Of a DNA stretch of 64,000 bases, positions 24,448 to 32,717 are shown piece by piece (within the stretch, counting starts at the first letter, position 1; each line of letters starts with the position of its first letter). The notes under the pieces are model-generated. The model ran no database searches, was not told where the DNA came from, and worked only from the letters and a program-made list of their open reading frames with translations. This DNA is from Flavobacterium sp. N2038 (GTDB taxonomy: Bacteria > Bacteroidota > Bacteroidia > Flavobacteriales > Flavobacteriaceae): the NCBI RefSeq assembly GCF_025947185.1, contig NZ_CP110001.1:434001-498000 (forward strand), in the 5' to 3' direction. Position numbers and translations under genes: made by a program.

Positions 24448-26346
24448 TTAATACGCTCTTGCGTCTTTTCCCTCATAAAAATTCATAAAAGCTCTGTTTA
24501 CAACTCGATTTCCTCCCGGAGTTGGATAATCTCCTGTAAAGTACCAGTCTCCTAAATTTTTAGGACATGCAATATGTAAATCTTCTACTTTTTGGAAAAT
24601 AATTTTTACTTCTGCTTTAATCTCAGGAGAGCTTAACATCTCTGCGATTTTATCTGAAATCTCTTCTGGTGTAAATTGATCGTAGATTGCTGTTACATAA
24701 TTCACAACATCTTTATCTTCAAAGTTTTCCTGTGCTTTACATTTAGCATAGACCTCGTCAACTATATGATATAGATTTCTTTCTTTTAATAAAGTTAAAG
24801 CCGCTCTAAAAGCAACAAGTCCTTCTAGTTTTGCCATATCGATTCCATAGCAATCCGGATAACGAATTTGTGGCGCTGATGAAACAATTACAATACGTTT
24901 TGGATTTAAACGATCCATCATTTTAATGATACTCATTTTTAGCGTTGTACCACGAACAATACTGTCGTCAATAATAACTAAATTATCTTCTGGTTTAATG
25001 ACACCATAGGTAACATCGTAAACGTGAGCCACTAAATCATCACGACTACTATCTTCTGTAATAAACGTTCTAAGTTTTGCGTCTTTAATAGCAACTTTCT
25101 CTGTACGTATTTTTACAGCTAATAATTCTTGTAATGTTTCAGTTGTAAGTGTGTTTCTATTGGCTAAAATATAATTGTTCTTTCTCTGATTTAAGAAATC
25201 CTGTGCCGCTTCGACTAAACCATAAAATGAAGTTTCAGCTGTATTTGGAATATAAGAGAAAACTGTATTATCTGTATCGCTGTCAATTGCATTAAGAACG
25301 GCCGGTAAAATTAATTTACCTAAGTTTTTACGTTCCTGATAAATTTCGGCATCGCTTCCTCTTGAGAAATATATTCTTTCAAACGAACATGCTTTTTTAA
25401 CAGTTGGTTCCAGAATTTGATTCATGGTAACTTTTCCGTTTTTCTTGATAATCAAAGCATTTCCCGGATCGATTTCCTGAACACTTTCAAAAGGAACATT
25501 AAATACCGTTTGAATAACCGGACGCTCAGAAGCTACAACCACAACTTCATCATCTTGGTAGAAGTATGCCGGACGAATTCCTGCCGGATCTCTAAAAACA
25601 AAGGCATCACCATGACCTAATAACCCAGCCATTGCGTAACCACCATCTAAGTTTTTAGCCGAACGTGTTAATATTTTTGCAATGTCCAAACGTTCTGCAA
25701 TTACCGGAGAAGCTTCTCTTTTTGAATACCCTTCAGCTTTACAGTCTTGATACAATTGCATTACTTCTTTATCAAGGAAATGACCAATTTTTTCCATTAC
25801 CGTAACAGTATCTGCCATTTCTTTTGGATGCTGTCCAAGCTCAACCAGATTTTCGAAAAGCTCTTTAACGTTTGTCATGTTAAAGTTTCCGGCTAAAATC
25901 AAATTACGGTGCATCCAGTTACTTTGACGTAAAAAAGGGTGAACACTTTCAATGCTGTTTTTTCCGAAAGTTCCATAACGAACGTGTCCTAAAAATAATT
26001 CTCCAACGTATGGAATTTGTGATTTTATTTTATCGACATCGTCACCAATTTCAGGATTCGCTTTTAATTCTTCGCTGATTCTCTCATTGATTTGTTTAAA
26101 AACATCTTGTATTGGCTGCGAATGATTTGAACGAACTCTGCTGATGTAGCGTTGTCCAGGTTCAACATCAAGTTTAATGCTTGCAAAACCAGCACCGTCT
26201 TGTCCACGGTTATGCTGTTTTTCCATCATTAAATACATTTTCTGAATTCCGTAAAATGCAGTTCCGTATTTTTCTTTATAATATTCAAGCGGTTTAAGAA
26301 GTCTAACTAAGGCTATACCACATTCGTGTTTTAAAGCGTCGCTCAT
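24448..26346 (-). CDS. purF: Amidophosphoribosyltransferase (PurF), long form
   Basis: 632 residues, clearly longer than the roughly 500 of E. coli PurF. First step of purine synthesis: PRPP + glutamine to phosphoribosylamine. The nucleophile is C9 in HECGIALVRL; the first eight residues would be removed. Glutamine-domain motifs are EKQHNRGQDGAG and GHVRYGT. The PRPP loop VIIDDSIVRGTT is at about 457-468. The extra length is mostly in the N-terminal domain and the C-terminal 60 residues, as in other Bacteroidota homologues. It follows the PfkB kinase gene but is separated from it by a terminator. Confidence 0.95.
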   Translation of the reverse strand: MSDALKHECGIALVRLLKPLEYYKEKYGTAFYGIQKMYLMMEKQHNRGQDGAGFASIKLDVEPGQRYISRVRSNHSQPIQDVFKQINERISEELKANPEIGDDVDKIKSQIPYVGELFLGHVRYGTFGKNSIESVHPFLRQSNWMHRNLILAGNFNMTNVKELFENLVELGQHPKEMADTVTVMEKIGHFLDKEVMQLYQDCKAEGYSKREASPVIAERLDIAKILTRSAKNLDGGYAMAGLLGHGDAFVFRDPAGIRPAYFYQDDEVVVVASERPVIQTVFNVPFESVQEIDPGNALIIKKNGKVTMNQILEPTVKKACSFERIYFSRGSDAEIYQERKNLGKLILPAVLNAIDSDTDNTVFSYIPNTAETSFYGLVEAAQDFLNQRKNNYILANRNTLTTETLQELLAVKIRTEKVAIKDAKLRTFITEDSSRDDLVAHVYDVTYGVIKPEDNLVIIDDSIVRGTTLKMSIIKMMDRLNPKRIVIVSSAPQIRYPDCYGIDMAKLEGLVAFRAALTLLKERNLYHIVDEVYAKCKAQENFEDKDVVNYVTAIYDQFTPEEISDKIAEMLSSPEIKAEVKIIFQKVEDLHIACPKNLGDWYFTGDYPTPGGNRVVNRAFMNFYEGKDARAY

Positions 26347-26392
26347 TGTTTTTGTTTTTGTGTGTTGTGTAAGTTGTGTGTATTAACGTAAT

Positions 26393-26418
26393 AAAAAAGC
26401 CCCGTGTTATCGAGGCTT
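26393..26418 (-). terminator. Terminator of the PfkB kinase gene
   Basis: On the minus strand AAAGCCTCG and CGGGGCTTT pair around a 6-base loop and are followed by TTTTTAT. It lies in the 79-base spacer between the kinase gene and purF. Confidence 0.75.
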
Positions 26419-26425
26419 TCGGGCA

Positions 26426-27349
26426 TTATATTTCTATGTCAAACTGAGTTAACGACTTAAATTGCTGTAATCGAATCGCTACTTCTGCTTTGCTTAATGT
26501 CTCCATCCTTTCAGTTCCAAATTTCTCTACGCAGAACGAAGCTAAATTTGAACCATAAATAATTGCATTCTTCAAATTGTTAAATGAAATATTTTCACTT
26601 TGTGCAATAAATCCAGAGAAACCACCTGCAAAAGTGTCTCCTGCTCCTGTTGGATCAAAAACATCTTCTAATGGTAAAGCTGGTGCAAAAAATACTTCTC
26701 TATTGTGGAATAAAAGTGCGCCGTGTTCTCCTTTTTTGATCACCACATATTTTGGTCCCATATCCTGGATTTTGGCAGCCGCTTTTACTAATGAATATTC
26801 ACCAGAAAGTTGTCTTGCTTCTTCGTCATTGATTGTAATAACATCTACTCGTTTAATAACGTCTAAAAGTTCTGGAAGAGCGCAGTCCATCCAAAAGTTC
26901 ATAGTGTCTAAAACTACTAACTTTGGTTTTTTCTCTAATTGATCTAAAACACTACTTTGTACTAATGGGTGTAAGTTTCCTAACATCACAACATCAGCGT
27001 CTTTGTAGTTTTGAGGAACTTTTGGCTGAAAATCTGCCAAAACGTTTAATTCAGTAACCAAAGTATCTCTAGAGTTTAGATCGTTGTGGTATAAACCACT
27101 CCAGAAAAAGGTTTTACCACCTTTAACAATTTCGATACCAGAGATATCGATATTTTTTGAAGTCAATAAATCTAAATGTTCTTGAGGAAAATCGTCTCCA
27201 ACTACAGAAACAATAGCCGATTGCAAGTTAAAAAAGGATGCTGATAAACCAATGTACGTTGCAGCACCACCTAATATTTTATCTGTTTTTCCGAAAGGAG
27301 TTTCAATCGCGTCGAAAGCAACCGTTCCAACAATCAATAATTTATTCAT
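26426..27349 (-). CDS. PfkB-family sugar/nucleoside kinase
   Basis: 307 residues. The N-terminal GTVAFDAIETPFGK..ILGGAATY and C-terminal DPTGAGDTFAGGFSGFIA (second PfkB signature with the catalytic D) are clear. The family includes ribokinase, adenosine kinase and inosine-guanosine kinase. Its place directly upstream of purF suggests a nucleoside or ribose substrate, but this is inference. It has its own promoter (27373-27403), overlapped by a palindrome. Confidence 0.9.
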   Translation of the reverse strand: MNKLLIVGTVAFDAIETPFGKTDKILGGAATYIGLSASFFNLQSAIVSVVGDDFPQEHLDLLTSKNIDISGIEIVKGGKTFFWSGLYHNDLNSRDTLVTELNVLADFQPKVPQNYKDADVVMLGNLHPLVQSSVLDQLEKKPKLVVLDTMNFWMDCALPELLDVIKRVDVITINDEEARQLSGEYSLVKAAAKIQDMGPKYVVIKKGEHGALLFHNREVFFAPALPLEDVFDPTGAGDTFAGGFSGFIAQSENISFNNLKNAIIYGSNLASFCVEKFGTERMETLSKAEVAIRLQQFKSLTQFDIEI

Positions 27350-27372
27350 TTTATGAATTTCGAATTAGGGTG

Positions 27373-27403
27373 CAAAGATACTCTATAAGTTGCAATATTG
27401 CAA
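27373..27403 (-). promoter_or_regulatory. Promoter of PfkB kinase with overlapping 14-bp palindrome
   Basis: Minus strand: TTG (27403-27401), 20 bases, TATCTTTG (27380-27373). The perfect palindrome TTGCAATATTGCAA (27390-27403) covers the TTG box and part of the spacer, as expected for a repressor operator. Initiation would be about 20 bases before the ATG at 27349. Confidence 0.65.
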
Positions 27404-27537
27404 TGGTTTAGGTTCTCAAAATTTTCTTAAAAAAAGAATGCCTTTTTCGGGGTCAAAACTATTGTAAATGAGTAAATTATAGTAATTCATTCTGAATGCT
27501 CAAAATAGGATTATCAGAATTAAATTGCAATATTTAT

Positions 27538-27572
27538 TTTGAGAAAAACGCTGAATATTTTTGCTAGTTTTG
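27538..27572 (+). promoter_or_regulatory. Promoter of the lipoprotein gene at 27594
   Basis: TTTG (27538-27541), 23-base spacer, TAGTTTTG (27565-27572). It overlaps the more upstream TTG codon of the reading frame, so the ATG at 27594 must be the start. A partial copy of the kinase palindrome, TTGCAATATTT, lies just upstream at 27525-27535. Confidence 0.55.
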
Positions 27573-27593
27573 TTTCAACACCAAATCTCATTT

Positions 27594-28160
27594 ATGAAGA
27601 AAATTATACCTTTAATAATATTGTTTTGTCTTTTGATTTCCTGCGAAAGAAAAGAACCTAATTTTTCTGAGGAAATGATTGAAAAGTTAGCCCTTAGAGA
27701 TAATGAAAAAGATGAATTATATGCATTTATTCCTTATGGATTTTCAGATGTCTATTTGATGACAAATCATAATGATATTTTCATGACAACTGAAAATTTT
27801 CTATATGCGTCTTACAAGCTGTACTATTCAAAAAGCTATAAATCTTACAAAATATTTTTAGAAACTTTTTTAGATGAAGATTTTGTATTTGATGAAAATT
27901 CTCGACTTATTATCGAAAAGAAATTTAAATTAAATAAGAAAATACAAAAAGAATATACTCAATTAGGCTTCGAAAAATTTCTGAAAAAATATTCGAAACC
28001 ATCTTATAATAAAGGACAATTTGAACTTAAAAAAGCAATTATAGAATCAGAAGAATATTCTACAATTAGCTATTTGCTGTATTTAAACCGATATGATATC
28101 AGTTTTAATGATCCGCAAGTGAGATATTATATAAGAAAAAGAGAAGATTCTTTTAAATAA
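27594..28160 (+). CDS. Lipoprotein of unknown function
   Basis: 188 residues from the ATG at 27594. The signal sequence ends in LLISC with lipidated C17. The mature protein is rich in charged and aromatic residues and probably mostly helical (FLYASYKLYYSKSYKSYKIFLETFLDEDF). No domain recognised. Divergent from the PfkB kinase gene; the two may share control by the TTGCAATATT sites, but this is inference. Confidence 0.75.
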   Translation: MKKIIPLIILFCLLISCERKEPNFSEEMIEKLALRDNEKDELYAFIPYGFSDVYLMTNHNDIFMTTENFLYASYKLYYSKSYKSYKIFLETFLDEDFVFDENSRLIIEKKFKLNKKIQKEYTQLGFEKFLKKYSKPSYNKGQFELKKAIIESEEYSTISYLLYLNRYDISFNDPQVRYYIRKREDSFK

Positions 28161-28251
28161 AAATTACAACTCAAACTTCTTATCAAAAGATTTTTTTTTA
28201 GAAAATTCAAAATATGTTGTCGTGACTGTTAACGATATTTTCTATCATTTT

Positions 28252-29142
28252 TTATTTATGATTCTTTAGTTTGTTTATATTTTTAATCCAATTGATAGCA
28301 TCTTTCATAGGCTCTTCATCGTCTGAAAAAGCTGTATTGTGACCCAAGTTTGGGAACAATTTATATTCATAATGTTTTCCTTTAGATTTTAATTTATCAA
28401 GATATTCGATTGATAATTTCACAGGAACTTGGATGTCTTTACCACCAAAAATCCAGATTCCCGGAATTGATAATTTAGCAAGAATACCTTTGGGATCGGT
28501 GTCAACAAACTCATATTTATCAGGGTCATTGAATACATGTTTTCTTGCCTCCTCTTCGGAGTGTGTATCCCAAAACTTTTTATCTCCATTTGTATAAAAT
28601 TGGAATCTCAATTGTTCTTTAACCGTTATAAGCGCTCCGCTAAATATGGTCATAAATTTGACTTCCTTATTTTTTTCTGCAGCCAATGGAATTATCCATC
28701 CAGCTTGACTACCTCCAATGAGACCTATTGATATTTTATTATTTGATAGAGATTTAGATAAAGTATTTACGGCAGCACTCGCATCTAAAGACAAAAGATT
28801 TAGGTTTGAGAAGTCAACATTGTTAGTTCCCACTTCAGGCCCGGCATATATCCCAGCTGATTCTCCGACTCCACGTTTATCATACGTTAAAACTGCAATT
28901 CCATTATTGGCTAGAATTGTTGCAAAGTCTATCATTCTTTTTTCTTGTCCAGATCCGTGAACAATCACAACGGCCGTCTGTATATTGTTAGGTGTAAAAA
29001 CGGTTCCGGCGAGTGAAATTCCTTCACTAACAAATTTTATTTCCTTAGTAGTAAAGTTGGGTGGAAGTGCTGATGCATAACTAGTGACAAAAAACAGTAC
29101 TATTAAGAGCGAATTCGTGTATATTTTTTTTGCTTTTAGCAT
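28252..29142 (-). CDS. Secreted alpha/beta hydrolase
   Basis: 296 residues with a signal peptide (to about residue 25, SYASA). The oxyanion segment is VHGSGQEKR. The nucleophile elbow is GGSQAG with S145, followed by an aspartate in GGKDIQVP and a histidine in LGHNTAF, so the catalytic triad is complete. It resembles the periplasmic dienelactone hydrolase / acyl-CoA thioester hydrolase-like branch. The substrate is probably an ester. Monocistronic, convergent with the lipoprotein gene. Confidence 0.88.
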   Translation of the reverse strand: MLKAKKIYTNSLLIVLFFVTSYASALPPNFTTKEIKFVSEGISLAGTVFTPNNIQTAVVIVHGSGQEKRMIDFATILANNGIAVLTYDKRGVGESAGIYAGPEVGTNNVDFSNLNLLSLDASAAVNTLSKSLSNNKISIGLIGGSQAGWIIPLAAEKNKEVKFMTIFSGALITVKEQLRFQFYTNGDKKFWDTHSEEEARKHVFNDPDKYEFVDTDPKGILAKLSIPGIWIFGGKDIQVPVKLSIEYLDKLKSKGKHYEYKLFPNLGHNTAFSDDEEPMKDAINWIKNINKLKNHK

Positions 29143-29221
29143 GCTATTAAAAATTACAAGTTTATTTTTTATTTTTAATTCACAATTATCAATGTATTCT
29201 TTTTAATTGATTTTAAATTTT

Positions 29222-29617
29222 TTACAACTGATACTTCTTGTCAAAATAATTCTTCAAAAGACCAATTTGAATTAAAATCATAAAAGGAACTATTAAAATA
29301 GCGTACAATAAAGTTTTTGAAATATGGATTCCGGAAACGATTGCCGAAATCTTATCAGTGTACGATTTTCCTATTTCTATATTATTTTCTACCCCAGCAA
29401 AAAGAGTATTGTAAATTACTAAAAGAACTACTGCCACTCCAATAAACACCCACATTGATGTTGAAATCAATGGTTTGTAAGGTTTAATTTTGGCTTTTTC
29501 AGCAACAAGAATTTGCGACATTAAGTTTGAAGTAAAGTCAACAGATGGCGATTGCAAAGTATTTTCGGCCATCATTTTCTCAATAAGATTTTCTAAATTT
29601 TTATCTTCCTCTTTCAT
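29222..29617 (-). CDS. Two-TM membrane protein, probable anti-sigma partner
   Basis: 131 residues. A cytoplasmic acidic N-terminus (KEEDKNLENLIEKMM) is followed by a first TM at about 54-72, a short outer loop, and a second TM at about 98-118. The start overlaps the end of the ECF sigma gene by 17 bases, the usual arrangement for a sigma/anti-sigma pair. It has no zinc-finger motif of the classical anti-sigma domain, so the role is inferred from context alone. Confidence 0.75.
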   Translation of the reverse strand: MKEEDKNLENLIEKMMAENTLQSPSVDFTSNLMSQILVAEKAKIKPYKPLISTSMWVFIGVAVVLLVIYNTLFAGVENNIEIGKSYTDKISAIVSGIHISKTLLYAILIVPFMILIQIGLLKNYFDKKYQL

Positions 29618-30188
29618 AACACTCTACTATTTCCGGTTCTAACTGCTTTTTTAAAATTACGGCTAATTTTTGTCGGCTTCTAAATAATTTCACCTTGACA
29701 TTATTAGCGTTTATATCCATTATTTTGCCAATTTCTTCTAAATTCTGATCTTCAAAATAAAATAAAGTCAGTAAAAAATTATCTTCTCTCGGCAACAAAT
29801 TTAAACAATTCTGAATGGCCTGCTTTCGTTCTTTATCTTCTAAAGCGCTCAAAGCATTGTCCATTGTTTTGACTAAATGCGATGAAAATTCATCTATCGA
29901 AATATTTAAATCTTCTTTTTTGTTTTTCTTTAAACGGTCTAAACAAGCGTTATAAGCAATTTTATAAATCCAGGTTGAGAATTTAGAATCCCCTTTAAAC
30001 TTACTCAAAGAATTATACACTTTAATAAAAGTATCTTGTGCAGCTTCTTCGGCTTCTTCTTTGTTTTTAACCATTTTGAGCGACAATGTAAAAATCATAT
30101 CCTTATAACGATCCACCAGCACGGCAAACAAATTTGTTTCTCCCTGCAGGATTCTATCGATATAATGCTGATCATTTAAAGTACTCAT
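29601..30188 (-). CDS. ECF-type RNA polymerase sigma factor
   Basis: 195 residues. Region 2 is at about 10-80 (FAVLVDRYKDMIFTLSLKMVKNKEEAEEAAQDTFIKVY..FSTWIYKIAYNACLD) and region 4 at about 125-180 (LLPREDNFLLTLFYFEDQNLEEIGKIMDINANNVKVKLFRSRQKL). It directs RNA polymerase to a small regulon. A bipartite motif immediately upstream is repeated in front of the divergent DUF6249 gene, which points to autoregulation. The next gene is a probable membrane anti-sigma factor. Confidence 0.95.
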   Translation of the reverse strand: MSTLNDQHYIDRILQGETNLFAVLVDRYKDMIFTLSLKMVKNKEEAEEAAQDTFIKVYNSLSKFKGDSKFSTWIYKIAYNACLDRLKKNKKEDLNISIDEFSSHLVKTMDNALSALEDKERKQAIQNCLNLLPREDNFLLTLFYFEDQNLEEIGKIMDINANNVKVKLFRSRQKLAVILKKQLEPEIVECYERGR

Positions 30189-30197
30189 ATTATATAG

Positions 30198-30224
30198 GAC
30201 GACAGTTTGTTATTTTAGGTTACA
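30198..30224 (-). promoter_or_regulatory. Candidate ECF-sigma promoter (autoregulatory)
   Basis: Minus strand: TGTAACCT (30224-30217), 12 bases, TGTCGTC (30204-30198). The GTAAC / CGTC pair is the classic form of ECF promoters. It ends only 9 bases before the sigma ATG, so the mRNA would have almost no leader. Confidence 0.75.
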
Positions 30225-30239
30225 AGAATTTTGAAAAAT

Positions 30240-30415
30240 AAATTCCAAATTTTAATTGGGATGAAATACCAAAAATCAAATTCCAAATTTCAATTGACAC
30301 AATTATATATAGTGAACTTTGTCAAAGTTATGGTGTGTAAAATAATTTAGCAATCAAAATTAATTGATTATCAGCAACTTTTGGGATTTGGAATTTAAAA
30401 ATTGAAAATTTCATC
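30240..30415. repeat. Imperfect inverted repeat, AATTCCAAA family
   Basis: Left units aattccaaattttaattggg and aattccaaatttcaattg with the complementary right unit gggatttggaattta (about 30383-30400). A related hairpin lies between acpP and fabF (32490-32570). It lies between the two divergent ECF promoters. Confidence 0.5.
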
Positions 30416-30422
30416 TAAATGT

Positions 30423-30449
30423 TGTAACCTCAAATAAAAAGGTGTCGTC
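30423..30449 (+). promoter_or_regulatory. Candidate ECF-sigma promoter of the DUF6249 gene
   Basis: TGTAACCT (30423-30430), 12 bases, TGTCGTC (30443-30449). Both boxes and the spacing are identical to the site in front of the sigma gene, in the opposite orientation. It lies 35 bases before the ATG at 30485. Confidence 0.75.
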
Positions 30450-30484
30450 ATATGGAATATCAATCAATTAAAACAATATAAATC

Positions 30485-30835
30485 ATGGGACCAGAAGTAT
30501 TAGTACCATTTAGTTTTTGCGCAACAATCTTCGGGATTGTCTATCTTATTTATTCAACAAGAAACAGAGAACGTCTGGCTCTTATAGAAAAAGGCGTTGA
30601 TGCCAGCATATTTTTAAAAGGAAGAGCCAAAGGCGGTTCTGCCTGGAAAATCTTTGTTGTAAATCTTGCTTTCTTATTAATAGGTAGCGGTGTTGGAATT
30701 TTTATTGCTTTATTAATTACAACTTATACGTCATTAAATGATGGAGCGGTTTATCCTTCAATTATTTTTGTAATGGCTGGTATTGGACTTTTAGTTGGCT
30801 TTAAAACGGCAAAAGATTTAGATAAAGAAGAATAA
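30485..30835 (+). CDS. DUF6249 family membrane protein
   Basis: 116 residues with three hydrophobic segments (about 6-24, 58-80, 92-108). The segment NRERLALIEKGVDASIF between the first two is typical of DUF6249 proteins, which often sit beside ECF sigma genes in Bacteroidota. The likely sigma promoter just upstream makes it a direct target of the neighbouring sigma factor. Molecular role unknown. Confidence 0.85.
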   Translation: MGPEVLVPFSFCATIFGIVYLIYSTRNRERLALIEKGVDASIFLKGRAKGGSAWKIFVVNLAFLLIGSGVGIFIALLITTYTSLNDGAVYPSIIFVMAGIGLLVGFKTAKDLDKEE

Positions 30836-30851
30836 AAATGCATCTTCGTAC

Positions 30852-30885
30852 AAAAAAAAGCATCAAATATTTGATGCTTTTTTTT
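30852..30885. terminator. Bidirectional intrinsic terminator
   Basis: The self-complementary core AGCATCAAATATTTGATGCT is flanked by eight A on one side and nine T on the other. It serves DUF6249 on the + strand and rnhA on the - strand. Confidence 0.9.
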
Positions 30886-31361
30886 TATTCTTTAGATCCT
30901 ATTGTTTCATAATAAACATCTACAGAAAGCTTAGCCTGCTGTGATGCCATTACAGCCAATTGATCGCAGCGTTCGTTTTGAGGATGATTATTATGCCCTT
31001 TTATCCATTTAAAATCAACCTGATGTTTGCGGTAAGAAATTAAAAACCTTTTCCACAAATCGGGATTTTTACGACCGGCAAAATTCTTTTTCTCCCAGCC
31101 TAAAACCCATTTTTTCTCCACAGAGTCTACTACATATTTAGAATCAGAGACTACTAAAACTTTCATATTTGGCTTCTTCAATTTTTCCAAACCAACAATT
31201 ACAGCCAGAAGCTCCATTCTATTATTAGTAGTTAAACGAAAACCTTCATAGAATTCTTTTTTATGTGGCGTGCCAACCAACTCCATTACTACACCATAAC
31301 CTCCATTACCCGGATTTCCTTTTGCAGCGCCATCTGTATATATATGTACTTCGTGATTCAT
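30885..31361 (-). CDS. rnhA: Ribonuclease HI
   Basis: 158 residues from the ATG at 31361. It cuts the RNA strand of RNA-DNA hybrids. Active-site residues are visible: the D of HIYTDGAAKGNPGNGGYG, the E of NRMELLAVIVGL, the D of VVSDSKYVVD and the late D in ERCDQLA. A six-codon longer form is possible, but its first codons come from the ATATAAG repeat upstream. It follows purN, with that repeat in between. Confidence 0.96.
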   Translation of the reverse strand: MNHEVHIYTDGAAKGNPGNGGYGVVMELVGTPHKKEFYEGFRLTTNNRMELLAVIVGLEKLKKPNMKVLVVSDSKYVVDSVEKKWVLGWEKKNFAGRKNPDLWKRFLISYRKHQVDFKWIKGHNNHPQNERCDQLAVMASQQAKLSVDVYYETIGSKE

Positions 31362-31374
31362 TTTTTTATTTTTC

Positions 31375-31484
31375 ACCATATAAGTAATATAAGTTCATTT
31401 AATTCTTACCGCTTATATTTCTTTATCAAAATGGCGATAGTTTTTAAACGACCAACTTATATATGCTTATATGACTTATATGGT
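31375..31484. repeat. Empty hairpin element, ATATAAG family
   Basis: Left arm accatataagtaatataag (31375-31393), identical to that at 10230, and right arm cttatatgacttatatggt (31466-31484), complementary with one mismatch. The 72 bases between them hold no ORF. It fills the whole spacer between purN and rnhA, 13 bases from each gene. Confidence 0.85.
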
Positions 31485-31496
31485 TTATTTTTTTTT

Positions 31497-32060
31497 TTAT
31501 TCTTCCAATAATCTATGAATAATCTCAGGAAAATGTTTTTGTTCTAATTCGTGAATCTTCTCGGCTACAGTTTCCGGAGTATCTTCCTCCGTTAAGGCTA
31601 CGTTTGCCTGAAAAATAATACCGCCTTCATCGTAATTCTCGTTTACATAATGAATCGAAATTCCGGTTTCCTTTTCCTTATTATTTACTATAGCTCTGTG
31701 TATGTGCATACCATACATTCCTTTACCTCCATAATTGGGCAAAAGCGCAGGATGAATATTAATTATTTTATTTGGATATTGCTCAATTATGTTTTCCGGA
31801 AACTTCAATAAGAAACCTGCAAGAACTATCAAATCCGGGTCGATTTCCTGTATTTTTTGTAATACATTTCTTTCTAAAAGTTCATTTTTTGAGAAGATTT
31901 CGACTGGAATTTGATGATTTTTTGCTCTTTCGATAACTTTTGCCGAAGCATTATTTGTAAAAACAGAAACAACCTTTGCAATTTCAATTTTCGAAAAATA
32001 TTTTATAATGTTCTCCGCATTAGTTCCTGATCCTGAGGCAAAAACGATGATTTTTTTCAT
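31497..32060 (-). CDS. purN: Phosphoribosylglycinamide formyltransferase
   Basis: 187 residues. It transfers a formyl group from 10-formyl-tetrahydrofolate to GAR in purine synthesis. The motif INIHPALLPNYGGKGMYGMHIHRAI holds the catalytic N and H. The catalytic D lies in the later HYVNENYDEGGIIFQ. The N-terminus KKIIVFASGSGTNAENII binds the phosphate. Divergent from acpP, upstream of rnhA. Confidence 0.96.
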   Translation of the reverse strand: MKKIIVFASGSGTNAENIIKYFSKIEIAKVVSVFTNNASAKVIERAKNHQIPVEIFSKNELLERNVLQKIQEIDPDLIVLAGFLLKFPENIIEQYPNKIINIHPALLPNYGGKGMYGMHIHRAIVNNKEKETGISIHYVNENYDEGGIIFQANVALTEEDTPETVAEKIHELEQKHFPEIIHRLLEE

Positions 32061-32235
32061 AAAAGAGTTAATTTTAATACTGCAAAAAACGGAATAAAAA
32101 TCGAAAATAAATAGCTTTAAAACGGCTTTCTTGAAATTAATTTTATAAATTAGTGTTACATTTATAAACTAAATCGTGGTTTTAAAATAAAGTTTTTTAT
32201 TTTTGCCAACAAATTAAATTCTAAAATTAAAGATT

Positions 32236-32472
32236 ATGTCAGACATTGCATCAAGAGTAAAAGCGATTATCGTAGACAAATTAGGTGTTGACGAAAACGA
32301 AGTTGTAACAGAAGCAAGCTTCACTAATGATTTAGGAGCTGACTCATTAGACACTGTTGAGCTTATTATGGAATTCGAAAAAGAATTTGATATTCAAATT
32401 CCAGACGATCAAGCAGAAAACATTGCTACTGTAGGTCAAGCTATTTCTTATATCGAGGAAGCTAAAAAATAA
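32236..32472 (+). CDS. acpP: Acyl carrier protein
   Basis: 78 residues, acidic. The phosphopantetheine site is S37 in [12 protein letters not shown]. It carries growing acyl chains in fatty acid synthesis. A -7 match TATTTTTG lies at 32198-32205. fabF follows after 245 bases, a gap filled by hairpins, in the usual acpP-fabF-rnc order. Confidence 0.97.
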   Translation: MSDIASRVKAIIVDKLGVDENEVVTEASFTNDLGADSLDTVELIMEFEKEFDIQIPDDQAENIATVGQAISYIEEAKK

Positions 32473-32477
32473 TAATA

Positions 32478-32683
32478 CCACACCCGAATTTTAAAAATTC
32501 CAAATTTGAATGTTCAAATTCCAAAATTGGGATTTGTTTTTTTGAAAAATTGGATTTTCTAAAAATCGGGTGTTATTATTTTTTTTAAAATTTAAATTTC
32601 GATTGATTTTCAATCAAAAAGATATATTTATTTGTAATACCACCCATGGCTCTTAAGTAATAAAACTGTTAAGAAAGCGTGGG
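32478..32683. repeat. Two hairpins between acpP and fabF
   Basis: The first hairpin pairs acacccgaattttaaaaattcc (about 32484-32505, not all paired) with ggattttctaaaaatcgggtgt (about 32551-32573). The second pairs cccatggctcttaa (about 32644-32657) with ttaagaaagcgtggg (about 32669-32683), with some G-U pairs. The first may end or attenuate the acpP transcript, giving more AcpP than FabF. The second lies 34 bases before the fabF start codon. Confidence 0.5.
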
Positions 32684-32717
32684 TTTTATTTGTTTAAAGA
32701 CACAAAATACATAATTT

